64,000 nucleotides of DNA from Paramecium tetraurelia (GCF_000165425.1 NW_001799001.1:124001-188000); one strand, 5' to 3'. Counted from the stretch's first letter, positions 38,688 through 52,419 are shown. The notes: generated from the letters alone by a model not told the origin. Made by a program: numbers and translations.

Positions 38688-39765
38688 TTATATAATTAAA
38701 ACAAAAAACGAATTGTTATTCAAGTAAACTATATTAGACTTAACACAAACATGAAAAGACATATGATACTTTTAGTTCTAGATCATGATATCTCATTTTC
38801 AAATTGTATTTTTTCAATAAGTTATGAATTAATATTTTGCAATTGAGTGTTTTCAAAAAGTAATTCTAATTTCTCGTTTCCAACCAAAAAACTAATTAGA
38901 CTGTTAGCACATCTAACTCTTTATTCAACTTTATTGTTTTTTTAATTTTCCTTCACTTTAGGATTAATTAGTATTAAATGTTTTATTACTGTATTTTAAT
39001 AACTAAATTATCAGAATTAACAATTATGAAAATTAACTCTTTTATATAATTCTTTTAATCATTTCACTCTCAGTTATACATAACTTGTTATGACAGCTTA
39101 AAAAATATACAGGTAATTACTGTATTTTTACCTAAATTATCAACAACTTTTCTGATTGCAGGATTATCATTTAACTTTGCTTAATAGAGAACATTATCCC
39201 TCGTTACTGCTTGATAAATCTATACATCTTTTAAATTTAAATACAAATTCCCCAAACTATTTATATCATGTATTTAATTATAACCTATATGGATTGATTA
39301 TACTACTTATAAAATATCTATATTCTTATCTACTTATATTATTCACATAATCAATTGATTTATATGACAAAGATAAGTGGCATACCTCAATTTTACATAT
39401 TCAATCCTTGATAAATAGTCTACAAAATATCTCATGATTTTTTTTCTATATTACACTTGTAAAATATATAATTTCGTTTAAATTCTTCCTCTTGATAATC
39501 CATAGTGTTCAAATACATACTAATTGGTCCCTAATGCAAGTAGAATCTTAGCTCATATATTATTTTCTTAAAGTGAATTGATTAAATTGACATTAAAATT
39601 TGATGATTGTACTGCTTTAGTCATGTTGATAAGAAAGAATGGTTAAATATCATTGATTTGAATTTCAAACATCATAATCCATTTCCATTATGAAGACGTA
39701 CAAGCATTTAATGTAATACGACTAATTGGGGTTTAGGTTGCGTTTAATTATATAATAAATTATAA
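38688..39765. other. About 1.1 kb without a recognisable gene
   Basis: Very AT-rich. Near 39480-39760 the minus strand has short coding-like pieces downstream of the ULK-like kinase stop, but they are broken by TGA codons and I could not assign them. The rest shows no open frames of note. It contains the upstream region of the trichocyst matrix protein gene. Confidence 0.4.
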
Positions 39766-41149
39766 TCACTTGACATTGAATTAATTTTATATTAACACTG
39801 AACAATTTTCAATGGCTTGTTTATCGGCATTATCAAAAACCAGTGATCCACTCTGATAATTGCTAATCATAATCTTACGATAAGTTTTAAATAGTAAAAT
39901 CATAATTTATACACCAAAATTTATTGAATATTATTATAATATCTTTTACTATTAAATTAATTCTCTTTCATCTTCCTTATTATAAATTTATTCAATATTA
40001 GCACATACCAATCTCGATCTCTATCCTTACAAATATTATTTGCATTAATCTAATTTCAAACTCTCCAATTTCTCCAGTTGTCTCTCCATTAAATCAAATA
40101 TCTTATACAAAAACTATTTCTTTTTGATTAGCTCAGTCATAACATTGCTTTCATTTGTTCCAGTTTTCAATCTATTTGTGCTGATTGATCTAATTGGAGA
40201 CGCTTAAGTGCTAGTAGTCTTGCAATGCTCTGCCAAATTTTACTATGAGTATTGCTTCTGCATTTGGGTTTTCTTTACACTTATAGGTATACCCTTTAAA
40301 TCTGATTTCTACTGTTAACATCCCAATATTGTCTAAAATAGCTAATCCCAACCCCATCTGTCCTTCTCTTCTTTACCCAAACAACCAATCAAAATTTGCT
40401 TCGTTCTTATGTCAATCTTTGGCAAGAGTGGAAATTTCAGAGATTCATTGTCTAAACGATTTAGCAATTCAACAACATTCGAAGAATGCCATGGAGTAGT
40501 CCTATATATCATTTCATATAATATAAGGCCCAGCGACCATATGTCAGATTTGCTTGTGTAAGGCAATCTTCTTAAAATCTAAGGGGCCATATACAGTGGT
40601 GTTCCAACCAATGATGACATTGTAGAATCCACTTAGACTCTCTTTGCGAATCCGAAATCAGTTATCTTGAATATGCCATCCTATAAGAGAATGTTGGCTG
40701 GTTTCAAGTCCCTATGCACTATGCCATTCCTAAGCAATTCTTATAATCCATTTAAAATTTGTTTAAATATTTCCATGGCTCTCTCCTCCGATAGTTGACG
40801 GGGTATCAAATAGGCCTTCAAGTCCCCTCCATTACAATACTCTGTCACTATATAAATATTGTTTGTGCTATGAAATACATCCAATAATTTCACTATGTTC
40901 TAATGATTGAGTGATTTCATTATCTCCACCTCTTAGTTTATTTATTAAGAAGTGTAATCGCTTTTAATAAGATTGTTACTTATAATTTTAATAGCCACAG
41001 CTAGTAAATTAATTGTAATTATTACTTTGATCATTAGTAGTGTCTCTGGCCATATAAACATTGGCATAAGCACCTGAACCGATTTTTGCGTCATAAAGGA
41101 ATTCATAATGCTTGACTTTCTTTTTTTATTTAATTCTCTCACTTTACAT
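39766..41149 (-). CDS. ULK/Atg1-like Ser/Thr protein kinase
   Basis: The product is 452 aa with one 25-nt intron in the N-lobe. A full catalytic domain is visible: glycine loop KIGSGAYANVYMA, lysine in VAIKII, αC Glu in NQEVEIMKSL, hinge VTEYCNGGDLKAYL, HRDLKPANILL, DFGFAKRV, activation loop then GTPLYMAPQIL, DIWSLGLILYEM, and a terminal Arg in EKDRWGWDQL. The GGDL hinge motif and short HRDLKPANILL fit the ULK/Atg1 group common in ciliates. The C-terminal 170 residues are Gln-rich with a helical part (FDLMERQLEKLESLKLDQ). Autophagy or ciliary signalling roles of the group are possible; the specific role is unknown. Confidence 0.9.
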
Positions 41150-41280
41150 TAATAATAAATATTAATCTGTCCCTTCTTTTTATTATTCCTAAACTTATAA
41201 AAGAGTGTGATTCAAAATATTTTTACATTTTTATAAAAGATATAAGAATTATAATTTGTTTAATCACAATTTAAATTACC

Positions 41281-41605
41281 TCAAGTTCGTACTTGTTCTT
41301 TCTCATATTTCGCCATTCCAATAAAATTGACAATTCTAATGGTCCATGCTCTCTAAAGATTATTTTTAATATTAAAACTGTTTTGTTGTAAAATCAAACA
41401 TAACATATTCAAATATCCATAAATTGATGTCGTAATATCAAAGAAGTATTCTCCATAGACCATATACTCTTTTTGATACGCAATCAAATATATTATTATT
41501 TTATTAAGAAGTTATAAAACTGTTCTGATTAGAATTCAACTTCGAATGTTTTCAATTAAAACCATATACATCTAGTGTAGATAACATAGATTGTTTATCA
41601 CTCAT
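41281..41605 (-). other. Possible small gene or remnant
   Basis: An ATG at 41605 opens MSDKQSMLSTLD, and a separate frame ends with NLQRAWTIRIVNFIGMAKYE before a TGA at 41281-41283. The pieces can be joined only by introns I cannot place with confidence. It might be a small gene, an unrecognised end of the myosin gene, or a decayed fragment. Confidence 0.25.
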
Positions 41606-41698
41606 GGGAATATTATTTCGAATTTCGTATAGTGTTACTGTCGAATGAATATAATGATTGATGTTTTTAATGTTAAAAAAGAAAGTAGTAAAATATAC

Positions 41699-44600
41699 TC
41701 AAAAATTCTCATCTTCATCGGTTTCTTCCTCGATCAAACACAAGAATTTTTTCGTTTGCTAAGTTCTCTAGGCTTAGTTTCTAAAAGCCTAAATTTTTTA
41801 AAGCACTAAGATTGACATCTAATCCTAAGAAGTATCAAGTTAAGGATTAGACCAATTAAGTATCACTTCTTTCAAGTATGACTTCTCCTCATCACTAACT
41901 AATCCCAAAGAATGGAAATTTGAAAGTGTCTGGAATGCTAACTTGTAAAATGATTGCATTGCAATATAATTAATCATTAAATCTAATTGATATTGGTAAT
42001 AAATCCACAACGCATGGTTTCTTAGGATATTTTTTAATGAATTTTTTTATAATAACTTGCCAAATCAAATTATTCTAAATTCTCAAATACCTTCCAAAAT
42101 TCGATTACCATCCATTGTTATTATCATTAACAATATATTTATAAAAAAGAATGTTCGACATATTTATAATGACTATAATATAGTTTTATCAATAAATTTA
42201 TCCAAATTCACTAATGCTTCAATTTGCTTACAATTTTTTCAAATCACTCATTAATCGATCATTATTTTGGAAATTTTTCTACAATATTGCCTTTAATCGT
42301 ATATTAGATTGTTCTAAATTTTTTTCTCTCTATTTTAATTCATCTATTTCTTTATCCCTTTTTTACATATCTGACTTAATTTATAGACATTTTCTATTTT
42401 AATCTTCATTGATTTCCTTTACTTTCTAAACGTAATAATCGTAGTTTTGCGAATTATGTAAACACATTAAATCATTATTATATTTATCAGCAAGACTGTT
42501 TTTTAAATGTTCTTTTATCAAAACACTATTTGATCCAAAATAATATAGCTCTTTATCTATATTGTAGTAATGAATATAATATTTTAACTACTCTTCAGTT
42601 TTAATAGTTTGAAATATATTAACATATCTAGCAACAAATTCTTATCTAGGTATGCTTACAAAATAGGACTAACATAATAACAAAGCACTTTATTCTATTC
42701 CACTTTACATTAATTCAGTATTTATGACATTATTATCAGATGAAATTGCTTACTCATAATTTGTTGAGAAACATTTGACAAAAAATGTATACTATACCCC
42801 AAATAATCCAATCAACCTATTGATGGCTTATTAAGTTTCATCTGTTATTTTTTGATCTTTAGGTTGAAGAATAAATGATTTAATTATTGAGTTTTAGCTA
42901 AACGTGTTAATCTTTTGTATAATATCGCTTTCTGTTTAATTATTCTTAATTACAGCCTCAATCTCGTAATGTATTTCATTTCCTGTATGTTTGATGCCAA
43001 TTACACTTTATTTCTAATAGCAAGACCACTGACTTTGTGTTAAATTTTCCCCCATTTTTGGTTCAGCTATGAATACATTTTCAACTCCAGCATTTTAAGC
43101 TTATTCTTTAATCATGTCCTTTATTGATTTACCCTATTTTCTATCGAAATTCCTTAAACAATAGAATATGACATTTTCGAATAATGAAATTATTTCATCA
43201 TTTTTTTTAATAGTATCATGTTATTGATTCAAGTTTTCTGATTGAAATAAATCTAGTGATTAATATATAACTTTTACTATATGCATTATATTATATCTGA
43301 TTATAAAAAGTGTTTAACAATTTTTCATAGACATAATTTTACATTAACTATTCCAGCTTATTTTCTTACATTCCTAATTCATTTTCTACAATATCTAATC
43401 CAAAACTATCAAAAATATTTAATGTATATTATTGATTTTAATCGAATCCTGAAGAGAGATTTTAATTTATTTTATTTTGAATCCACTAAAATAGATTAAA
43501 ATAGAAATCAACAATTATATTACTGACGATAGACTCTAATTAAAGCTTTTTGCTTTAAATAGAGTCTTGGATTTTTTAATTAATAGTGGTTTCAAGAACT
43601 TGAATTTTCAACAATTCTTACGCCTAAGTAAAATTATATTCATATAAATGAATAAGGCCAGCAACACATTAGATTATATCTAGAATGTGTTATAAACTGA
43701 AATTGAGATCCCTAAAAGCTAAGAGAAGTTTCTTAAAATTTTCAAAGTCCTTCTCAATTTGCTAATCTGAGTCGGAATCCCTATGAGATTCTAAAATGGC
43801 AAAGTCAGAATTAAGTTGCAATTTTTCGATCTCCTCAACTATCTTAACTATATCTGGAAAATAGTCCTTATTCTATTACGCAAAACTTTCTAGAAATATA
43901 TAATTAATTTACTTAAGTCTTAAATTCTCTTATAAGCAATATATAATTGATAGAATATATGAAAATTTCTTTCCATTTTTCGTTTTTATATGACTCGACT
44001 TCCTTAAAACAGGATTGTAATAACTTTTGCACCTCTGATTTTCTTTTAATTGTCAAAGTGAATTTATAAATTGAAACCATATCTGGATGAGTCAGGATTA
44101 TTTATTGTCTTTGCATTTCCGAAAGCATCAAGTATGACTCTAGTAGATAAAATACTTTTTTCTATGCTTGGAGTATTATATTTTAATAATTCACTATTAG
44201 ACTTTATTGTAATGTATTTTAGGATATTATAACAAGCTTAAGTTTTACCTGATCCACTAATTCCTTAAATTATTATAGATGATGTTTTTTAAATGTTGTT
44301 TTGAGATAAGCACGCTTATATTGCCTTTTCTGCTAATTTTAAGATATGAGGTAGAGGATTTTGATTATCTATTTAATTTAACTATTGTTACCTATATTCT
44401 GATGGGTGCTTATAAAATCATGGTTATTTTTATTGTTAGTTTAAGAAATATCTTAAAAAAGGTTAAGTAATATAATATTGTTGTGCCCTAAACCTATATA
44501 GCTCCACTTCTTCGAGTAAGAGTACTTTAAAACCTTTAGAATATTGTCTAATGAAGGGTTGGGAATATCCTAATTTATAATAATGATGATTTACAGCTAT

Positions 44601-44750
44601 ATTATAGGGCATGTTTTGATTCCATTGGCAAATGTTTTCTTCAACTAGAGGAGTTTCAAGTTAATTCGAATTATTGATCTGTTAGTTCGAATTATTAGTG
44701 TAATACTAACTTGATGAAATTAATTAAGCTTCATTGTCCTCTGATTACAT
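41699..44750 (-). CDS. Divergent myosin heavy chain
   Basis: The motor is recognisable by ordered motifs: a Gln/Asn-rich leader, YIGLGHNNIILL, PLPHILKLAEKAIQACLS, P-loop GISGSGKTQ, VILDAFGNAKTINNPDSSR (switch I region), GSRVIQ, ERNFHIFYQLYIAYKR, the switch II region NIFDSFGLDIVENELGMQE and NYVYEKLLNTFYNQIQYNA. The tail has coiled coil (DMQKRDKEIDELKQREKNL) and an acidic end (CLIEEETDEDENF). Departures from consensus are notable: the usual Glu of the P-loop is Ile, and the switch II GFE reads GLD. Introns of 23, 23 and 25 nt are clear. The join near 44500 and the exons between 41,700 and 42,220 are unresolved, so the C-terminal part and end are tentative. Confidence 0.75.
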
Positions 44751-44805
44751 GAAAATCTATTAAACTTAAATTATTATGTAGCAGATTAATTTAAATTATA
44801 AAATA

Positions 44806-47800
44806 TCAATCTTGTTATTATTTCTAGTGATGGCTCATCAATTTATTGAAAAATCCTCCTTCAATTTTGATCAGTTCTTAATACTCTCCTTCTTCAACTA
44901 TTTCTCCTTACTCCATAACAACTATTTTGTCATAGATTTTAATGTTTTCTAATCTATGAGTAATCACTAATAAAGTTCTATTTTCAGCAAACTTAAAGAG
45001 CAAATCATGTAGCAACTAGAAATTGTTAATAATAATATGATACTTAATCTGTTTTAGGATCCATGTTTGAAGTGGCCTCGTCTAAACAAATAATCTCTTT
45101 GTTCATAAGAACAATTCTTAAAAAGTTCAGTACTTATTTCTCTCCATTCGATAGATTAGATCCATTTTAAGATATAACAAAATCTGCGTTGCAAGAATTG
45201 TTATTTGTATTATTAATGCCTCTTAATTAAAATCCTGTGTCAACAAACAACTTCTCAATGGCTTCTTTGGTGGTTTTATTTTAAGGATCTAAATTTTCTT
45301 TGACACTTGCATTATATAGGAATCCAAATTGAGGTACCACAGATAATTAAGATCTCAATTCTCTCAAAGTCAATTTTGAAGACTAATTGATAAATAGAAA
45401 CTATTACATCCATTCCATTTATAAAGATCTATCCATATTAATGATGGTAGAGTCCAAATAAGATATTTAAGATCGAAGTTTTTCCAGATCCTGTTCTTCC
45501 AACAAAGGCTATTTTCTACCCTTTCTTGATTGTTAAGGAGAAGTTTTTTAATGCGAATTTAGCCTCAGCGGAAACATTCTCATAAGTCAGAAAGATGTTC
45601 TTAAATGTAACAGCATTTTCTATTCTGTAATCAGTAAATTCTTTAACATCCTTCCAGATTTCCAATTCAACCTTTGGGAGTATTTGAACCTTGTCAATAT
45701 TTTCAGTTTCATTGCTAAAATACTATTTGACTCTCTCCACAGAAACTATTGCTGATTCCATTCTTAAATATAAAGAAAATAAATCATAGAAACTGTCTAA
45801 TACAACCATTGAATAAGTAATTGCCAAGGCTTGGACTGAGTAATCATCATTAAAATCAAGTATTATAGTAAGGATGGCAAAACTTGATACGCAAATAAGA
45901 ATTAAATTGCTCATCAAATTTAATCTGACTCCAAACCATAGTTTCGATCTTTCTCCACATTGATCTGTTATTACCCAATTTTACAATTTGTTCTAGAAGG
46001 TTTGGCAGAATAAAGAATTTTTATCAAAGGCTCTTATCACTTTGATTCCAGTGAGAGTTTCATTGACTGTTTGAAGTAGAGACCCTTAATTGACTGATTT
46101 TAATCTCTTGATTTCTCTATTTGATTTAATGTAGGTCTTACTGACCTAATAATAAAGAGCCACAACTCCTATTAATATTAATACGAAAATGGGTTCCAAT
46201 ATAACCAACCCTACAGATAACCCAGTCACTCTGCTAACATTCTCTAAAAAGCAATGAAAGGTCCAACTTAAATCATCATCAATCATTTGTGTATCATCTT
46301 ATATTCTGTTTATTATTCTTCCAGCATTTGTTTTATCGTAAAACTTCATCACAGATTCCATTAGAACCTTGTTCAATCTAAAATTATCTACAATAATTAT
46401 ACTTAACAAAAAGCACCCAAGCTGATCTTAATGCAGTTGAAACATATAAAGCAGCTCTAACAAAAGTAATTGATAAGGCGAATAAAGTGAGATAGAGTAA
46501 GGTATCAGTGAATGAATTATTAAAATGAATTGTAATTTAATGCAACCATGAGTCACTATCTCCCTTCAATTCTGATTTCAACCAGAAATCAATTAAAGAC
46601 ATTGATCCTTACATAAAGAAATTCACAATAACCCATCCTATCAAAAGGAACCAACTCATACTGCTAAAGTAAGTTATCCAAGTATTCATATTTATCTTTC
46701 CTTGTTCTCTTTGTTCCTGGTTCTTTGAATCGTCATCTTCCTCTTTATGTTAAAATTACTCCTTCTCAGATTTCTTAGAACTTTTCTATTTAATCAATCC
46801 TGGCAATGCTTCCTCTATTTCCTCCTCAATATTTGGCTTGTCCTCCTCTGGTTATTATTCCTTCTCCAAGTATTCATTGATGATATTTCTATCATTGATG
46901 ATCTATCCATTTTCTAAATATATTATCCTTGATTTCACAGTTGGAGGCACTTAATTCAAATATCTATAATGGGAAGTGATCAATATTACAGTTTTCCCAT
47001 TTTTGATTAAGAAGTCCAACACAGTCTTCTAAAATATTTGATCTGCGATGTGAATGTCCAAAGATGAGAATATATCATCAAATAAATAGATATCGCAGTT
47101 TTAATAGAGAGCCCTGGCCAATGTGATTCTTTGCTTCTATCCTCCACTCAAATTCTTACCATCAGGTCCGATCTCATGAAAATCTTATTTCTCAAAAGTC
47201 ATAATGTCCTTCCTTATCTCACAAACATCAATTACTTCATTGTATAATTTCTAATTAAAAGGTAATCCAAATAGTATGTTGTCCCTAATGCTCATATTCT
47301 ACACCCAAGATGTCTAAGAACAATAACCGATATTTCCTTTAATTATTATTTGATCACTAATTGTCAGCATTCTTTCTCCTGAGATTAATGAATCTGATCT
47401 TATTGAAATGCTGTTGTACATTCCTTCGTATTAGTTATACTTCTATAACTCATTCAAAATTGCATTGAACAACGCACTCTTCCCTGATCCAATCTTGCCT
47501 ATTACAAAATTCAAAGTGTTTCTCTCTATCTTTAATTCATCAATCCTTAATAAGAATTACGAATTTTCATTCACTTAATCGAATACAATTACGTCGTCAC
47601 TAATTTAGTTCTTTTTCAATGCTCTATTTTATTGTTCATTTTTTTCAATTGGCCATTCACATAGTAACCCTTCAATCAATATGACATCTCCCTCTTTGGC
47701 ATAAGGTAACTAGAAACGATCATCGGGATCGATCTCCTGTTACTGAAGGAATTTCGAGATTCTACTAAAGGAAACATATGCCATTAATCCAGAATTAATG

Positions 47801-48946
47801 CACCAAGGTAAAATACCCAAGGGGAATATCATCATATTGAAAACAGCGATTAAAGAAAAGATATTCAAGTCAGAGAGTGATTTGCCATTGTTCACGGATG
47901 AAATTATATAGGTGCACAATAGTACATAGCTAACATTATTCCAAAATATTGAGCATAATCCATCAAATCCTTTTAATAAACTAAGCATAAAGAACTCCCA
48001 GTTTCTGAATCCCATAATCTTTTTGCTAAAGGTTTCTTCCCATGAGAGGTACTTGATTTATTTCATTCCTTCAATCACATCAGTTGACAACCCTACTCTC
48101 ATATCCTTGTATTCTAACATCTTCTTTTCGGATCTCATCATGACTGCAGTAACAATAAGATTGAAAACTTGGGCACAAAGCATTGTAACTACAACTATTG
48201 TACCTGCATGAGAATCTAGGTGATATAAAAATATTAAGCATCCAGTTATTAACAGGATTGCTTCCCATGTATCTCTAATGGTAAAGTTGATTAACATAAT
48301 TTGATCCAAATCTGCAGTTAGGAGTGTCTAAAAATATATTTCAATTTACATTGATATTGGCTGAATGACTGTCACTCTCACCTTTGCTGCTGATGCACTG
48401 GACTCTCAAAGCTTTATCGTATATCAAATATTCAGATATCAATCTAAGTCGAAGCACAAAGAGATTCACGAACTGATCTGTTTTGGCATTGAGGTATGTT
48501 CTTAATAATAAAATCCTTTATATACTTGAGAAGAGAGAGACAAATAATACCGCAAATTGCCAATATAGGTTGATACAACAATTCTCTATTTAAATTTATT
48601 AAGGAATCTGTGGCATAATTTAACATTAGTAAATTTCCTAGCATAATAATGTCCGTGGCTGTCTGTATTCCAAGCAACTAGCAGATTCTAACCAAGAAAA
48701 AATGTCGAAAGATTTTTCTGTATAAATCTTTAGGCTTAGATTGTAAAATACTAATAATCTCGATGAAATTTACTCCTTTAATTCCTGGAGGATTTGCTCG
48801 CAATCTGACTCTTTAATAACAAAATTCCTCAAATCACTGTTTTGTATTTGTCCATCCATACCATTGATCATGTTGATCAAGGGTGTGATTTCACTAAATA
48901 ACCAGTTGTCTGATTTTACTTATTTGGTCAAGAATGATTATTCCAT
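44806..48946 (-). CDS. ABCC/MRP-type full ABC transporter
   Basis: About 1330 aa with at least six introns of 22-28 nt; the exons sum to whole codons. Two TMD-NBD halves are present. NBD1: Walker A IGKIGSGKSALF, Q-loop IGYCSQTSWVQNMSIRDN, signature LSGGQKQRITLARALY, Walker B IYLFDDIFSSLD. TMD2 is followed by NBD2: VGRTGSGKTSILN, SVVPQFGFLYNASV, signature-like NGSNLSNGEKQVLNF, Walker B IICLDEATSNMD, LVITHRL. The NBD1 Walker B is followed by FSSLD where a Glu is usual, as in many ABCC NBD1 sites. The N-terminus (NWLFSEITPLIN) lacks the extra TMD0. It probably exports organic anions or conjugates at the plasma or vacuolar membrane; the substrate is unknown. One intron ends in TTAAG. Confidence 0.93.
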
Positions 48947-49218
48947 AAATATATTATATAATTTAGCTGATGTGGCAATTTTATGTATTATAAAAATTCT
49001 TTAATATTAATTTATTAGGAATCCCATTAATCAGAAACATAAATTCAATGATATCAACTGAAATTTCATTGTGAATCTAATAAGTTTCAAAATAATAAAA
49101 GAATAATTAAATTATTTATTCTATATTCCTTATTCGCAAATTAATAATATGGAAACAATATTGAATTATTAATATAATCCATATTTAATTAATTAATTGT
49201 TATTCGAAATATATACAC

Positions 49219-52200
49219 TCATTAATTTATAATGACATAAAGCAGTTCAACTCTTGACAATTGATTGTTGTGTTTCGCTATTTCAAGCTCCTACAAAAAG
49301 TTATTTCTTGTCTTATTGCACAGTTCCTTAATCATGATCTTATATAGATCTTAGAACTAGAGATCTTTCTCCTTGGTTCATAGACATAAATTAATACTTC
49401 AATGCATAACCGCAATAATTGTTGGAGGTATTTCTAGTAGTTCTCAATCACATGTGCATCTCCCAAATAAGTTTCCTAAACAGGTATAAATTGATTGATG
49501 TATGACAAAATGGAAAAAAGATGCTTTCTAGTTTCTTAATTCTATTCCCCTCCATTTTGATCGATTGCATCAAAGCAAAAGAGCTGTAAGTTCGGCAATA
49601 AAAACTTCTGATTTTTACTATCCAATAGATGCTATTAAAATATCATAAATCAAGTCTTACCTTTGATGAGGGGTATGGCAAAAACAAATTACAAAATTCA
49701 CTTACGCAAACAACAATCATATTGTACTGCTTTCTGTAAAATTTCTAATAACAACTACATAATGCTATGACAGTCCTAGTGTAATAGTCAAGGGACAGCT
49801 AGTCTTTGCTCATAGCTTTTCCGATATCTCTCTTCTTGCCTAAATATCCAGATATTGTCTTGAAGGTCACCAGCAAATTATCAAGCAATTTTTAAGTGAA
49901 TTACTTTTATTATAGAGAATTTAACCATTGTCCTGCTATTGCACTCAACTTTAGAATAATCTAAATATATAATTAGGAGTGCTGTTATTCAAATGATTAC
50001 AACAAAAGCTATGTAAGTTTGAGAATAAAGTCACATGGTTCAGGTAATGAATTTGGGAGTATAAAATCATAAAGTAAATCAGTTAATTGATATGCTTAAG
50101 TAGACCCATGATGTAATTAATGAATAAGTTCTGAAATCACATTCTTCCATCCTGAATCTCCAAATAAAAAGTCATTCTTCAAATTATCAACTTTCAATAA
50201 TCTTACTCTCTCACTGTACTACAGTTTTTATGTTTATTAAATTTATTGATTCAACAATATGGCATTGAAATTTTATATATAGTTGATTACATTATCTAGT
50301 AAGTTTAATTAATATTAATATTTCTCGTTGAAGGCCATCACTTCATCTTGAGTGCCCATCTTTTCAATTGACTTTTTAACTGTATTGAGTAACTAATGAT
50401 ATGAATACTTTAAAATACATCCTAAATTTCTAGATGATTGATAGTTGAAATGCTCTCTATCATGCTATTTTCGCATAAAAGATCTACTATATTGCTCAAC
50501 AATTCCATTTTAGTTCCAATTCCCTCGAAAGTTGCTTCAATAGCTCCTTGACAAAGCCAACTTAGAGCTTAAGTAGCACTTCTCATATATTGTTCATCCC
50601 TTATATATTTACCCCTCATACTTGAGAAGATAATAAATGAATAAGAAGTATAATCGCAGAATCTTCCCAACAATTAATAAGTTTTTTATAACTAAACATT
50701 AGTAATAGATAATTTACATTTAATTGAACATTCTTCTCTATTTTAGTTTAACCTGGTTTAATGGCCATGATTGTATTGGGTATAAAGTTATCCAAAAACT
50801 AGGTCATGTAATCCTCACTAAATAAAACCCCTAAAGTCATGAGATGGCTAGCTCTTAATCTATTTTCTTCATTGTTATCCACTATCTCTTTATAAATAGC
50901 TGGCCACATTTTTCTCACTTAATTTTTAATGAATCCTCTCATTCCCAATTTAGGTCTTTCCTTAAAAGGAGGAGGCAGTGGCAATTATGATAATTTTCCA
51001 TCTAATATCCAAGCAGGTTCTATTCCTAATTGTCTCACATTTTTGATATCCTTCTCCTTTTCAATCTCCCACTCTTTACCAACATCTTCAATTATCTATA
51101 AGGCTGCCTCTTGAATTGATGGATCAATGTCGAAGAGTCCAGATAAAAGATAAGGAACAAGTCTTGGGTGATGATCCCACCTATCTGCCAATCCTCTCAA
51201 CCAAAACCCAATTTCCTTGATGAAGGCTTACCTTACTTATTATTTTGGATCAATGATTAATGTAGCCTAATTGTATATTAACAATCATCTTTACAAAATA
51301 ATTGATATGATGCATAGGTTCAAAGAAGGCTTTTATCGGAACTGAGTTGGGATCTTTAAAGCCTGTCAATATTTCAAAGACAAATGCATTATTTTTCCAT
51401 ACTCCGCATAAGAGAACAGCTGATAGAGCCTCCAAAGCTGCTATCCTAACTGGACTCTTCTTATTCACGAGTGGATGGAGAATTGCTCTTCCCATCTTCT
51501 CTGTAAAATGCAAGAGCATTTAATGGTTGACCTTGCAAAATTTACTCAAACTCTTGCAAGCTTCCTTTTGGACTTCTCCAAAGGGATCCATTAAAAATGC
51601 TCGATGAATATCTACTATGTCATCAATATATTCATGTAAGTTATCACTATCATTTTTACACATAATCGAATATAAGAATTATATCAACAGTAATCGAATC
51701 TTGAGATAGAATCACAGATTTACCTCTTCTGATTCTTCAATAAATTTCATTAGTCTTGTGGGCAGTTATGAGGGAGGTGGTCTCATTACCTCAGGTAGAT
51801 GACTGATTCCTTCTAAGTCCTAGCAATTGCTTCTTTCTATCAAGACTGAAAAAACATAACTCAATATGGGTTCATTATCCTCTGAATTTGTTATCAATCT
51901 AGCCGATATGACTTAATTGATACTCGATCATTGATTTTATGGACATTTCTCGAACCTTTTCATTGGTATCTGAGAAAGCCTTCAAAAGTACTTTGCCGTA
52001 TTTTAAAAGTATTTGTTATGACAATGCTAATGGTATTGATTTTTCGTTTACAATCTGATTGAGCAATATTTGGATCTGTAACTTTTTAATATATCTAAGT
52101 GATTGCTGTTTTCCTCAAAGTTGGATTTTATTCATGTATGGCATTCGTATTCTATTTGAAAAAGGATTCCAATTCCTAAATTTGTATATATATTCATACT

Positions 52201-52229
52201 AGATTGTCTCCAATTATGAAATCGTTCAT
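49219..52229 (-). CDS. DNAAF5/HEATR2-like dynein arm assembly factor
   Basis: HEAT-repeat protein with many tiny introns. Diagnostic blocks are NPTLRKTAITQIYQK at the N-terminus, EKVREMSIKSMIE, MDPFGEVQKEACKSLSKF, AILHPLVNKKSPVRIAALEA, VRQAFIKEIGFWLRGLADRW followed by LVPYLLSGLFDIDPSIQEAA, and PPPFKERPKLGMRGFI, which parallels the family's PPHERRPVLG segment. Two splice sites fixed by this homology are unusual: GTTACA...TCAG (28 nt) near 52060 and GTAAAT...TCAAG (24 nt) near 51700. HEATR2 helps preassemble axonemal dynein arms in the cytoplasm. The part below about 50,300 (MGTQDEVMAFNEKY, YLGDAHVIENYQKYL) reads as a helical continuation to the TGA at 49219 but could be a separate gene. Confidence 0.82.
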
Positions 52230-52419
52230 TTAATTAAAAAATATATATAATAAATTGATTATCCATTTTTTAGAAATAATAATAAGAAAGTAAGGATTTA
52301 TTGATATATACTGATTATTAACTATCTTCTAGATTTAAGAGATGTTGGTGAAAATCCTATCTATTATGTAATTATAAAAGTCGTGTTAAGCCTGTATTTC
52401 TCAGTTTAATTATAATAAT

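Noticed and set aside
41281-41605. A second, degenerate myosin motor fragment suggested by LSTLDVYGFN and FEVEFQSEQFYNFL in different frames.
   Set aside because: The match is short, needs several frames, and a spliced small gene fits as well. Kept only as a low-confidence region.
52050-52130. A frameshift in an A-run of the DNAAF5-like gene.
   Set aside because: A 28-nt GTTACA...TCAG intron gives a continuous HEAT-repeat sequence.
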